Positions 6,978 to 13,590 of a stretch of 38,067 nucleotides of DNA are shown piece after piece (positions within the stretch are counted from its first letter, which is position 1; every line of letters begins with the position of its first letter). This DNA comes from an uncultured Ruminococcus sp. (lineage in GTDB: Bacteria; Bacillota; Clostridia; Oscillospirales; Ruminococcaceae). The translations under genes and the position numbers were made by a program. The notes under the pieces were generated by a model. It was not told the origin of the DNA. It did not search any database and was given only the letters and a program-made list of their open reading frames with translations. The stretch lies in assembly GCA_902788785.1 (NCBI GenBank), contig CADALT010000028.1:1-38067 (forward strand), written 5' to 3'.

Positions 6978-7166
6978 ATTTTGATATTGTAGGATCAAAA
7001 ACCAACTATGCCATTGGTACCTATTCCTTTCAAATAGATTTGCGCTTTGCGCTGTGTCGGAATGCTTTCTGTCGCTCGAAAGCTAAGCTGCGTAGAACTT
7101 CGGACTCACTCCCCTCTATTTCATATTCAGATCACGTATATGCATTACCATAATGCATCACTCCTG
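6978..7166 (-). repeat. Array unit 1 (promoter-proximal)
   Basis: It begins with AGGAG and the perfect palindrome TGCATTATGGTAATGCA. Then come an 11-residue ORF, GGAGTGAGTCCG, hairpin A GCUUUC-GAGCGACA-GAAAGC (7083-7064), hairpin B GCGC-AAA-GCGC, and AAAGGA with the mini-ORF AUG-GCA-UAG at 7014-7006. Confidence 0.7.
7116..7151 (-). CDS. Short ORF of unit 1 (MVMHIRDLNMK)
   Basis: ATG with AGGAG upstream encodes eleven residues ending in TAG. The N-terminus MVMHIR matches the unit 5 copy; the C-terminus has diverged. Confidence 0.35.
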   Translation of the reverse strand: MVMHIRDLNMK

Positions 7167-7371
7167 TAAAATCTTTTCATCGCCCGCCTCTCCTCAGATA
7201 CGGCTGCACACCGGCCCTTTGACATGACGGGTAATATTCAATTTTAAGGTTGAGTATTCGTCTTGCAAAAACGTATTGATGGATCAGTCCCGTGACCCGT
7301 TGCTGCTTGCTTTGAAATACCGTTCATCGTTTGGATCTGTCAGCCATCGCTGAGCAACTATCCCTGAAGGT

Positions 7372-7422
7372 TCAAGCTTCCCCCGAGTCCTGAATACTCA
7401 TCAGACTCTCAAATACATCCAT
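7372..7422 (-). CDS. Possible 16-residue leader ORF of the array RNA
   Basis: AAAGGA is followed 9 nt later by ATG and the frame MDVFESLMSIQDSGEA, ending in TGA. The site GGAGCGAGTCCGATGG matches the element that precedes the mini-ORFs in the units. It is located in the leader between the promoter and unit 1. Confidence 0.35.
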   Translation of the reverse strand: MDVFESLMSIQDSGEA

Positions 7423-7617
7423 CGGACTCGCTCCTTTCAGAATACTTACTAAGATCTAACGGAGTCTGCACCGCTTGCTGAGATGGGCTCTCGCCCCGGA
7501 CTGTTTACGGCACCTTCACTATAACCCGTTACGGATCTCACCTTTAAGGAACTCTCGGCTTTAATATTGAGGGGATACTCTCCCTCAACTTTATTTGCTT
7601 TCCCTTTCCTTGAATAT

Positions 7618-7646
7618 ACTATAACACATTTCTTGTCACTTGTCAA
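7618..7646 (-). promoter_or_regulatory. Promoter of the array RNA
   Basis: On the minus strand, TTGACA (7641-7646), a 17-nt spacer and TATAGT (7618-7623) predict a transcript starting near 7611. It stands back to back with the DUF1292 promoter, 59 nt between the two -35 boxes. Confidence 0.8.
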
Positions 7647-7705
7647 TAGTTTTTTTCAACATTTTTATAATTTTTATATTTAACATTACTTTTAGAAATT
7701 CTCGC

Positions 7706-7734
7706 TTGACTTCATGGGAATAATGTAGTATAAT
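7706..7734 (+). promoter_or_regulatory. Promoter of the DUF1292 gene
   Basis: TTGACT (7706-7711), a 17-nt spacer and TATAAT (7729-7734). The leader holds a GCGGCG/CGCCGC stem-loop (7744-7763) with a T-run several bases later, a weak attenuator-like shape ahead of the ribosome site. Confidence 0.85.
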
Positions 7735-7799
7735 ATAAATGTTGCGGCGGTCAATATCGCCGCAGACTTGTTTTTTTCGTTATGGAGGAGGTTTTCGGT

Positions 7800-8129
7800 A
7801 TGGACGAGCAGATGAATGAATATACCCCCGATCTTTATGAGCTGGTGGACGAGAGCGGCGAAAAGCGCACTTTCGAGCTGCTGGACTGCATGGATTTCGA
7901 GGATGAGCGGTATTATGCGCTGACACCCTATTTTGAAGAAGAGGACGCAGAGCAGATGCTGAGCGACCCTGCATTGCTGGTCATACTGAGGGCTGAGTAT
8001 GATGAGGAGACAGGCGAGGAGATACTGGCTTCAATAGACGATGAAGATCTTTTCGACCGTGTAGGTGCAGCCTTTGAGGAAAGGCTCGAGGAGATGTTCG
8101 ATTTCGAGGATGACGAGGAGGAGAACTGA
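7800..8129 (+). CDS. DUF1292 (YrzB-like) acidic protein
   Basis: A 109-residue, very acidic protein (tail FDFEDDEEEN) with the DUF1292 pattern: YELVDESGEKRTFELLDCMD, then FEDERYYALTPY, then LVILRAEYDEETGEEILASIDDEDLFDRVGAAFEE. The length suits this family of small Firmicute proteins of unknown function, often found near the Holliday-junction resolvase RuvX. Here it is monocistronic. GGAGGAGG lies 7 nt before the ATG at 7800; an ATG at 7782 overlaps that ribosome site and is rejected. Confidence 0.85.
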   Translation: MDEQMNEYTPDLYELVDESGEKRTFELLDCMDFEDERYYALTPYFEEEDAEQMLSDPALLVILRAEYDEETGEEILASIDDEDLFDRVGAAFEERLEEMFDFEDDEEEN

Positions 8130-8199
8130 TCCGTTTCGCCTTATCAATAATACAATAGTCTGTACAATTCCCACAGAGATTATTTGTGTACTTTACCGT

Positions 8200-8228
8200 T
8201 TGCAATATGGTGAATATTATGGTATAAT
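8200..8228 (+). promoter_or_regulatory. Promoter of the structured RNA
   Basis: TTGCAA (8200-8205), a 17-nt spacer and TATAAT (8223-8228) predict a start near 8235, just before the structured RNA and with no ORF following for 300 nt. Confidence 0.8.
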
Positions 8229-8234
8229 GTATAC

Positions 8235-8500
8235 AAGAAAAAGAGGATGAGTCCTCTTAAATAAAATAGTTTATGATTGCTACCTTGTACGATCAAGCAT
8301 AGTTCTTTTAAATCCAACACTTATTAAAAGGGATTCGCACTCTTCGGGCAGATTGAAGACCTCCCGCCCACACCGCATTTGCCGTGTGGTCTACGGACGA
8401 AGGGATCATGAAACTCCAAGGTCGTTTTACCCACCCTGCATTTATGCGGGTTTATCTTCTATGCGACGGCAAGGCGGCAATTTTTATATCTGAATTTTAA
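8235..8500 (+). ncRNA. Structured non-coding RNA, 6S-like, unclassified
   Basis: A transcript of about 265 nt with its own promoter and no ORF. A long-range closing helix joins ATTGCTACCTTG (8277-8288) to CAAGGCGGCAAT (about 8470-8481), stacked on GCATAG with CTATGC. Inside are a CTTTTAA/TTAAAAG hairpin, an extended stem GATTC..CTTC with GAAGGGATC capped by a CCACAC/GTGTGG hairpin, and a CCC-GCAT/ATGC-GGG hairpin on the 3' side. A closing stem, an open centre and an apical rod are the general shape of 6S RNA (ssrS). I cannot confirm this, and a riboswitch or another RNA remains possible because the alcohol dehydrogenase gene follows at once. Confidence 0.55.
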
Positions 8501-8502
8501 AG

Positions 8503-8546
8503 CTGCGGATGGGGATCATTTATTTCTGTCCGCAGTTTATTTTTTT
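8503..8546 (+). terminator. Strong intrinsic terminator before the dehydrogenase gene
   Basis: CTGCGGA (8503-8509) pairs with TCCGCAG (8529-8535), followed by TTTATTTTTTT. It ends the structured RNA. It finishes only about 2 nt before the GGAGG of the next gene, so that gene has no room for its own promoter after the terminator and may be expressed by read-through or antitermination. Confidence 0.85.
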
Positions 8547-8561
8547 ATGGAGGTAAGTTTT

Positions 8562-9668
8562 ATGCAGAAGACATTGGATATGGATAAACAGGTGCTGGAC
8601 GAGTATATAAAAAGCACGGGTGCAAAGAAGATACTGCTGGTCTGCGGAAAGAGTGCCGGCAAGCTTTCGATAGGCGAATATTTTGAAAGTCTTGAGGAAC
8701 GCACAGGTGTCGGTGTTGTGAAGTTCTCGGACTTTCATCCCAATCCAAGCTATGACTCTGTAGTGGAGGGCGTAAAGCTTTTCAAGGAGAAGGGCTGCGA
8801 TATGGTCGCTGCGGTAGGCGGCGGTTCTGCAATGGACGTGGCAAAGTGCATAAAGATGTATGTCACCATGGACGACAGCACGGAATACATCAAGCAGGAG
8901 ATAGTTCCCAATGACATGGAATTCCTGGCTGTGCCCACCACCGCAGGCACGGGCAGCGAGGCTACACGATATGCGATAATCTACTACAAGGGCGAGAAGG
9001 TCTCTGTTACAGACTACAGCTGCATACCCACCGCTGTGGTCTTTGACCCGTCTGTGCTGGATACTCTGCCCGAATACCACAAGAAAGCCACTATGATGGA
9101 TGCGCTGTGCCATGCAGTGGAGTCTTACTGGTCAACAGCTTCCACCGAGGAAAGCAGGGCTTTTGCAAGGGACGCCATAAAGCTTTTGTTAAAAGCCAAG
9201 GACGGCTATCTCAAAGGCACGGCAGAGGGTCACAGGGATATGCTGAAGGCGGCGAACATAGCAGGTGATGCCATAAACATCACAGGCACTACCGTCGGCC
9301 ATGCAATGTGCTACAAGCTGACCACAAAATACAACATTGCCCACGGCCATGCAACGGCACTGGTGAACAGGGCGCTGTTCCCGTATATGCTGGAAAATCT
9401 CGACAAATGCCAGGACAAGCGTGGACGTGCTTATCTGGACGAGATGTTCGCAGGGATTGCTGAAGCTATGGGCTGTGAGTCGGCACATTCGGCAGCCGAG
9501 AAATTCTATCAGCTGACAGAACAGCTGGAACTTTCTGTTCCCGTACCCGAAAAGGACGATCTGGACATACTCATCAACTCGGTGAACACGCAGCGTCTGA
9601 AAAGTACGCCCGTGGTACTGGATGTGGGCGACATCGAAAAGCTTTACAGGATAATACTCGGACTTTGA
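8562..9668 (+). CDS. Iron-containing alcohol dehydrogenase family protein
   Basis: A 368-residue group III dehydrogenase. The NAD-binding GGGSAMDVAKCI is at about residues 89-100 and the substrate/metal region has PTTAGTGSEAT. The metal ligands fit DALCHAVESYWS and the later GHAMCYKLTTKYNIAHGHATAL. The enzyme oxidises or reduces alcohols and aldehydes with NAD(P); the substrate is not predictable, though sugar-acid oxidase and phosphonate-related relatives exist. The start at 8562 follows GGAGG by 8 nt; the ATG at 8547 overlaps that site. A strong terminator sits immediately upstream. Confidence 0.9.
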   Translation: MQKTLDMDKQVLDEYIKSTGAKKILLVCGKSAGKLSIGEYFESLEERTGVGVVKFSDFHPNPSYDSVVEGVKLFKEKGCDMVAAVGGGSAMDVAKCIKMYVTMDDSTEYIKQEIVPNDMEFLAVPTTAGTGSEATRYAIIYYKGEKVSVTDYSCIPTAVVFDPSVLDTLPEYHKKATMMDALCHAVESYWSTASTEESRAFARDAIKLLLKAKDGYLKGTAEGHRDMLKAANIAGDAINITGTTVGHAMCYKLTTKYNIAHGHATALVNRALFPYMLENLDKCQDKRGRAYLDEMFAGIAEAMGCESAHSAAEKFYQLTEQLELSVPVPEKDDLDILINSVNTQRLKSTPVVLDVGDIEKLYRIILGL

Positions 9669-9682
9669 GTGAGACTATCGCA

Positions 9683-9961
9683 ACGAATGGATCCAGCGAA
9701 TATGTTCGTGAGATTTTTCCGCAGCCGGCGATATCGTCATAAGACACATGATGGGCGGTCATCTTGTATATCTCAACGGCAAGCTGATAGGCGACATTTT
9801 GATAATGAACTGTTTTTGAAAAGAACGCCGACATCGGACAGACTGCTTGCAAATTCAGAACTGCGATATCCGTACAAAGGTTCAAAGACACTGTGCTCGT
9901 TCTCGAACTGCTGAACGGTATGTATGCAGAGCTTCCCGAAAAGAGATCTGCAAGATCTTGA
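9683..9961 (+). pseudogene. Broken TfoX N-domain-like gene
   Basis: Reading across three frame changes gives a TfoX-like protein. SSEYVREI is followed, after a shift at the T-run, by FSAAGDIVIRHMMGGHLVYL then NGKLIGDI. After another shift comes FDNELFLKRTPTSDRLLANS then ELRYPYKGSK, and after a third TVLVLELLNGMYAELPEKRS, stop at 9959-9961. The KMMGGxxLYxxGKLIG, LPYKGSK and ELLxxxYxELP blocks are typical of the TfoX N-terminal domain. There is no intact start with a ribosome site. It looks like a decayed gene; sequencing indels are the other explanation. Confidence 0.7.
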
Positions 9962-9979
9962 TAAGAACGACAAATTTTA

Positions 9980-10013
9980 ATGCCCCTTAGCGTTATGATA
10001 TGCTAAGGGGCAT
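9980..10013. terminator. Bidirectional terminator between converging genes
   Basis: A 12-bp stem (ATGCCCCTTAGC/GCTAAGGGGCAT) with a 10-nt loop, flanked by A/T-rich sequence on both sides. It lies between the TfoX remnant and the convergent holB gene. Confidence 0.8.
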
Positions 10014-10046
10014 TACTTATTATATGGATACCTTATGTTTACAGTA

Positions 10047-11018
10047 TCAGAACAGCTGTGCGCAGAGACTGTTGCAGACCAGTGAAAGGCTGCAATTGGC
10101 ATCTATCATGCGCACGCTTTTTGTTATGGTGTCATAAAGCTGTGCGCCCGAGGACAGGGTAAGTCTGCCCGAGATGCTGTCGGATATTGCGCTGTCACAG
10201 CCCACAGCTTCGCCGCCTGCAAGATGTACGCAGGCATCACGCACAAGTTCGGAGAAGAGATACAGGCTCTCCCTGAGAAGGGGCTTTTTGCCCTCAGCCG
10301 CCGCAAGGGCTTTGAGCATCTCATACTCTTTGCCCGTAACGTAGGCTTTGCCCAGCTGTCTTGCCAGGTCGGCGGAATAGTAGAACTGCTCCTTTTCCAT
10401 ATAGCTTCGGCATCTGCCTATATTGCCCTTGCCCGCTTCGAGAGCTTCCGCTATCTCGCTGTAGTCACGGTCGGGGTAGGTATTTTGCAGATATTCTCCG
10501 CTTTCCTGCATGGTCACGGGTGCTACGCTCAGGCTGACACATCGGGAGATTATCGTGGTAAGGAAAGTCTCTCTGCTGCGTGCGGTGAGTATCAGGGCAG
10601 TATGGTCGGGCGGCTCCTCAATGAGTTTGAGCAGGATATTCTGCACCTGCACGGAGGTCTGCACCGACAGGTCGAAATCGGGTATTACATATATCTTTAT
10701 ATCGCCCTCGTTGGGTGCTACTGCCGCATCGGCTATTACCTGTTCTCTTATATCATCAACGAAATAGTTGCCTTTTTCGTTTGCCTGAACAAATATCAGG
10801 TCGGGGTGCGCACCACGCTCTATCAGGGTACAGGCTCTGCAATGGCCGCAGGGAGTTCCCGTATGCTCTTCGCACATGAGCTGTGCGGCGATGTACTTCG
10901 CAAGGGTCTTCTTGCCCAGACCCTTTTCGCCGTGTATTATGAGCGAGTGGGGCTCTCTGCCCTTTCGCACCATTTCAGCGGTCTGTTCGAGCACCCTCGT
11001 ATTACCGTAGAATTTCAT
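10047..11018 (-). CDS. holB: DNA polymerase III delta' subunit
   Basis: A 323-residue clamp-loader subunit: a AAA+ fold with the nucleotide-site remnant GEKGLGKKTLA (about residues 31-41) and the Cys-rich zinc module CGHCRAC, then the HPDL element. The later IIPDFD-like segment is YVIPDFDLSVQTSVQVQNIL, followed by IEEPPDHTALILTA and ISRCVSL as the sensor-like region. It works with HolA and DnaX to load the sliding clamp. The start follows the darA stop by 3 nt. The pair darA-holB is the Firmicute order around tmk/yaaQ/holB, although tmk is absent here. Confidence 0.93.
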   Translation of the reverse strand: MKFYGNTRVLEQTAEMVRKGREPHSLIIHGEKGLGKKTLAKYIAAQLMCEEHTGTPCGHCRACTLIERGAHPDLIFVQANEKGNYFVDDIREQVIADAAVAPNEGDIKIYVIPDFDLSVQTSVQVQNILLKLIEEPPDHTALILTARSRETFLTTIISRCVSLSVAPVTMQESGEYLQNTYPDRDYSEIAEALEAGKGNIGRCRSYMEKEQFYYSADLARQLGKAYVTGKEYEMLKALAAAEGKKPLLRESLYLFSELVRDACVHLAGGEAVGCDSAISDSISGRLTLSSGAQLYDTITKSVRMIDANCSLSLVCNSLCAQLF

Positions 11019-11021
11019 GGC

Positions 11022-11345
11022 TTATACCTGTTCAAAGCGCTCTATATCCGTCACGAAGATCGTTGCACCGCCTATGGAGACTTCCACGGGCACAGACTTG
11101 CCTGCGTCGTTCTCGTTTATCGCAGAGGACGGCACCAGCTGTTTGCGCTTTTTGGAATGTTCTTTGAGTACATCTATGACCATATCCACCTGCTCGTCCT
11201 CACAGCACACCATGAAAGTGGTGTTGCCTGCCATCAGGAAACCGCCTGTGGACGAAAGCTTGGTCGCCCTTATACCTGCCTTTTGCAGACCTTTATTGAC
11301 CGCATAGGAATCATCGTTATTGACTATCGCATATACAAGTTTCAT
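11022..11345 (-). CDS. darA: PII-like cyclic-di-AMP receptor DarA (PstA/YaaQ)
   Basis: A 107-residue protein of the DUF970 family. It begins MKLVYAIVNNDDS and carries the conserved TKLSSTGGFLMAGNTTFMV and, near the end, VPVEVSIGGATIFV. These trimeric PII-like proteins bind c-di-AMP. The downstream target is unknown in most species. GGAGG is 8 nt before the ATG. A promoter at 11391-11419 drives it together with holB. Confidence 0.95.
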   Translation of the reverse strand: MKLVYAIVNNDDSYAVNKGLQKAGIRATKLSSTGGFLMAGNTTFMVCCEDEQVDMVIDVLKEHSKKRKQLVPSSAINENDAGKSVPVEVSIGGATIFVTDIERFEQV

Positions 11346-11390
11346 TTTATATTACCTCCGTAAAAAATATGCTTAGGGTATATCATTAGA

Positions 11391-11419
11391 ATTATACCAT
11401 ATAAAAGGAGAAAAGTAAA
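11391..11419 (-). promoter_or_regulatory. Promoter of darA-holB
   Basis: On the minus strand, TTTACT (11414-11419), a 17-nt spacer and TATAAT (11391-11396). It begins right after the decarboxylase stop, giving darA-holB independent expression. Confidence 0.75.
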
Positions 11420-11425
11420 GCACGT

Positions 11426-12772
11426 TCACGGTATCAGCACCGAGATGGTATCTATGCCATACCTTTTTAATAATTTTATTATGTCTGCGGTTATCTCCTC
11501 GCCGCTGACCGCAATGGGAACAGAGGGCTGGCAGCAGGTGACTGTCATGCCGCAGATCCTGCCTTTGGCTTTATCAACAGGAACTTCCTCGCAGTCAGCG
11601 AACGCCGCTTGTCTTATAGGCAGGCGCACCACTGCACGGGGGACGGTATCGAATTTTATGGGGGCGCCCTGCTTTGGCGATATATGCGACATGGCGTCTT
11701 CAAGGTGCAGGAAGTCAGCTTCGGGATTGAAGGGAGTTACCATAAGCACCAGATAGTCTGGGTCGGTATACTCGGGCTCGATGCCGAAACTGCGCAGGCG
11801 GTCGCCGAGTTCATCACCCGTGATGCCGCACTCCCCTGCGGCTATGGTGAGCTTGCAGAGCTCTTCTCCGAAAAACTTCCAGCCCATAGCTTCAAGGCGC
11901 TGTTTGCAAAGCGAAGTGCGCAGTACGGTCTTTTCAAGCTCGGCTTTATATTCGCCCGAGAGATAAGCACTGCACAGGTCGATGGACTCCATTATAAGGT
12001 ACGAGGGACTTGTGGAGGCAAAGAGCGACATGAGTTTTTTTGCACAGCCCGAAAAAGCCGCAGGGGCAGACTTCGAGATATGCAGCAGTGCAGCACCCGT
12101 ATAACAGGGCAGGGTCTTGTGCGCCGAATCACAGCACATATCCGCACCGAGTGTCATGGGGTGCATATCCTCGTGCAGGAATTTAAGGTAAGCGCCGTGG
12201 GCATTATCCACTATAAGAGGTATACCGCTTTTATGGCAGACCTCGGATATGCCCTTAACATCGCTCATCGTACCGAGATAATCGGGAGATGTGATATAGA
12301 CACAGTCGGGAGTCCTGTCGGCAGATGTGATGGCTTCACGGATATCATCGGGAGTAACACCGCCCGAACACAGCGAACGGCTTTCCTCCTTGGGGTACAC
12401 CCAGCAGACATCTATATCTAATAGTATACACGCATTGATGAATGCCTTATGGACATTCCTGGGGGCTGCCACCAGCATACGTCTGCTGCGGTCGGGGCGG
12501 CAGTGTTCGGCTATGGCAAGCATGGTCTTGATGCACAGGCTCGAACCCTCGGCAGAATAGAGTGTCTTAGCCGCACCGAAAAGCTTAGCCGTCTGCGCCT
12601 CGCTCTCAGCTATGATGCCCTCGGCTTCAAACAAATAGTCCGCACCCCTTATCTCGGTCAGGTCGTATTCTTCAAGCCCGTGAAAGCGCACACCCTTATG
12701 CCCCGGCATATGGAAGCGCACAGTTTTGCTCTCGGCATATTTTTTTGCAAAATCGTAAATGGGAGTCTGCAT
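11426..12772 (-). CDS. Orn/Lys/Arg decarboxylase family PLP enzyme (YaaO-like)
   Basis: A 448-residue fold-type I PLP enzyme. Early RFHMPGHKG is typical. GADYLFEAEGII comes next, then SSLCIKTMLAI, the Asp/His pair IVDNAHGAYL, and the PLP lysine in CDSAHKTLPCYTGAA. The short C-terminal domain matches the small YaaO/cad-like group. It decarboxylates a basic amino acid in polyamine synthesis; the substrate is not resolved. I start at ATG 12772 (GGCGG upstream); the frame is open to 12847 but overlaps the upstream gene. It is close to darA-holB, as yaaO is in Bacillus. Confidence 0.9.
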   Translation of the reverse strand: MQTPIYDFAKKYAESKTVRFHMPGHKGVRFHGLEEYDLTEIRGADYLFEAEGIIAESEAQTAKLFGAAKTLYSAEGSSLCIKTMLAIAEHCRPDRSRRMLVAAPRNVHKAFINACILLDIDVCWVYPKEESRSLCSGGVTPDDIREAITSADRTPDCVYITSPDYLGTMSDVKGISEVCHKSGIPLIVDNAHGAYLKFLHEDMHPMTLGADMCCDSAHKTLPCYTGAALLHISKSAPAAFSGCAKKLMSLFASTSPSYLIMESIDLCSAYLSGEYKAELEKTVLRTSLCKQRLEAMGWKFFGEELCKLTIAAGECGITGDELGDRLRSFGIEPEYTDPDYLVLMVTPFNPEADFLHLEDAMSHISPKQGAPIKFDTVPRAVVRLPIRQAAFADCEEVPVDKAKGRICGMTVTCCQPSVPIAVSGEEITADIIKLLKRYGIDTISVLIP

Positions 12773-12785
12773 GGTATACCGCCTT

Positions 12786-13115
12786 TCATCCCAGTAGTTT
12801 TCCCAGGGCTTGCCTGCCCGCCGCAGCTGCCAGCCTGTGCCTGCCACGGTTTATGGTGCGTGACACGGTGGATTTATCCACGCCGAAACGCTCGGCTATC
12901 TGCGTGACGGTGAGCCCCTCTTTATAATATAGTATTATATAACATTTCTGTTTTTTCGTCAAATTATCATCAATAAGCATCCGAAGTACCTTCGGATAGT
13001 CAAAGCCGTCCGTTTCATCGGACTCCACAGACGATTTTGTCACTTCGTCTTCAAATCCGTTTTCGATCATAAGGGTCTCGGCTTCGAGATCATATGAGAG
13101 TCTTTTTTTGGTCAA
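12786..13115 (-). CDS. Small sigma-region-4-like HTH protein
   Basis: About 109 residues. An acidic N-terminus (TLMIENGFEDEV, VESDETDGFDY) is followed by a C-terminal helix-turn-helix of the sigma-70 region 4 type: LTKKQKCYIILYYKEGLTVT, then QIAERFGVDKSTVSRTINRG. There is no sigma region 2, so it is a DNA-binding regulator rather than a full sigma factor. I place the start at a TTG (13115) 11 nt after AGGAGG; another TTG at 13151 would add 12 residues but has no ribosome site. The decarboxylase gene follows 13 nt later, so it may regulate its own operon. Confidence 0.75.
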   Translation of the reverse strand: MTKKRLSYDLEAETLMIENGFEDEVTKSSVESDETDGFDYPKVLRMLIDDNLTKKQKCYIILYYKEGLTVTQIAERFGVDKSTVSRTINRGRHRLAAAAGRQALGKLLG

Positions 13116-13201
13116 GATGTTCGTTTCCTCCTGAAATTTCTCTGAAATCAAATTGTAACCAAATTGTAAATTTTCAAATAGGAACTTTTGTTCTTATTTT
13201 T

Positions 13202-13230
13202 AGTATACCATATATTGTGGTCAAAGTCAA
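13202..13230 (-). promoter_or_regulatory. Promoter of the HTH-decarboxylase operon
   Basis: TTGACT (13225-13230 on the minus strand), a 17-nt spacer and TATACT (13202-13207). The neighbouring sequence has repeated A/T blocks (AATTTGGTCAAATT and CCAAATTGTAAATT) that could hold an operator. Confidence 0.75.
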
Positions 13231-13301
13231 GAGCAGACCCAATTTTAAAAAAATTTGGTCAAATTGAGTGAAAAATATCGTACTGTTTGTGTAATTTACA
13301 C

Positions 13302-13330
13302 TTGATTTTTGCAGAAATGTGTGCTATAAT
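13302..13330 (+). promoter_or_regulatory. Promoter of the DUF896-WYL operon
   Basis: TTGATT (13302-13307), a 17-nt spacer and TATAAT (13325-13330). It opens an untranslated leader of about 250 nt. Confidence 0.8.
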
Positions 13331-13441
13331 AGGTCTTGCAATAACGGTTCTGGGAATTTTATCGGACAAGATACAGAGAACAAAAATATAAAAGTATATA
13401 CATATGTCCGAAACATTTTTCAAAGTTCCGCTACGCCATGT

Positions 13442-13487
13442 GGATATTGTGTAAGTCCGAATGGCAGTCGGGTATTGTGTAAGCCCG
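13442..13487 (+). promoter_or_regulatory. Duplicated hairpin motif in the DUF896 leader
   Basis: Two copies of the 11-nt loop TATTGTGTAAG are each closed by a short stem. The first stem is GGA/UCC (13442-13458); the second is CGGG/CCCG (13469-13487). The stem bases change while pairing is kept. This may be a protein- or RNA-binding site in the mRNA leader. Confidence 0.5.
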
Positions 13488-13590
13488 ATGATGCTTTATA
13501 ATTTTCGGAGGTCTTTTGCGCTGAACGGTTACAGAAAAATTACAATTGTTACAGATATAAGACATCCAAAAGGGAGCAGTGTAAAAATTT

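Larger units (their letters stand above)
5933..7611 (-). ncRNA. Long array RNA: tandem structured units with mini-ORFs
   Basis: A minus-strand transcript is predicted from the promoter at 7618-7646 to the stem-loop at 5933-5958 (GAGCCGC paired with GCGGCTC, then UUUCAUUU). No long ORF explains it. After a leader of about 450 nt come five imperfect tandem units of about 190-215 bp and then shorter remnants (6060-6150). Each unit contains two hairpins whose stems differ but keep pairing between copies, a GGAGTGAGTCC element, and a GAAAGGA site 10 nt before an AUG that is followed almost at once by a stop. The function is unknown, and it may match an existing tandem RNA motif in Rfam that I cannot check. 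Transcription itself is inferred. Confidence 0.6.

Noticed and set aside
6001-7200. CRISPR array
   Set aside because: The units are about 190-215 bp with diverged sequence and internal hairpins. There are no short identical repeats with unique spacers and no cas genes.
7449-7646. 65-codon minus-strand frame in the array leader
   Set aside because: Its start overlaps the array promoter's -35 box, so it cannot be on that transcript, and the protein resembles nothing.
8235-8500. T-box, cobalamin or TPP riboswitch
   Set aside because: None of their conserved boxes (GGGTGG-ACCGCG, the B12 box, CTGAGA) is present.
8235-8500. SRP RNA or tmRNA
   Set aside because: There is no GGAAGCAGC-type apical loop for SRP RNA, and no tRNA-like ends or tag frame for tmRNA.
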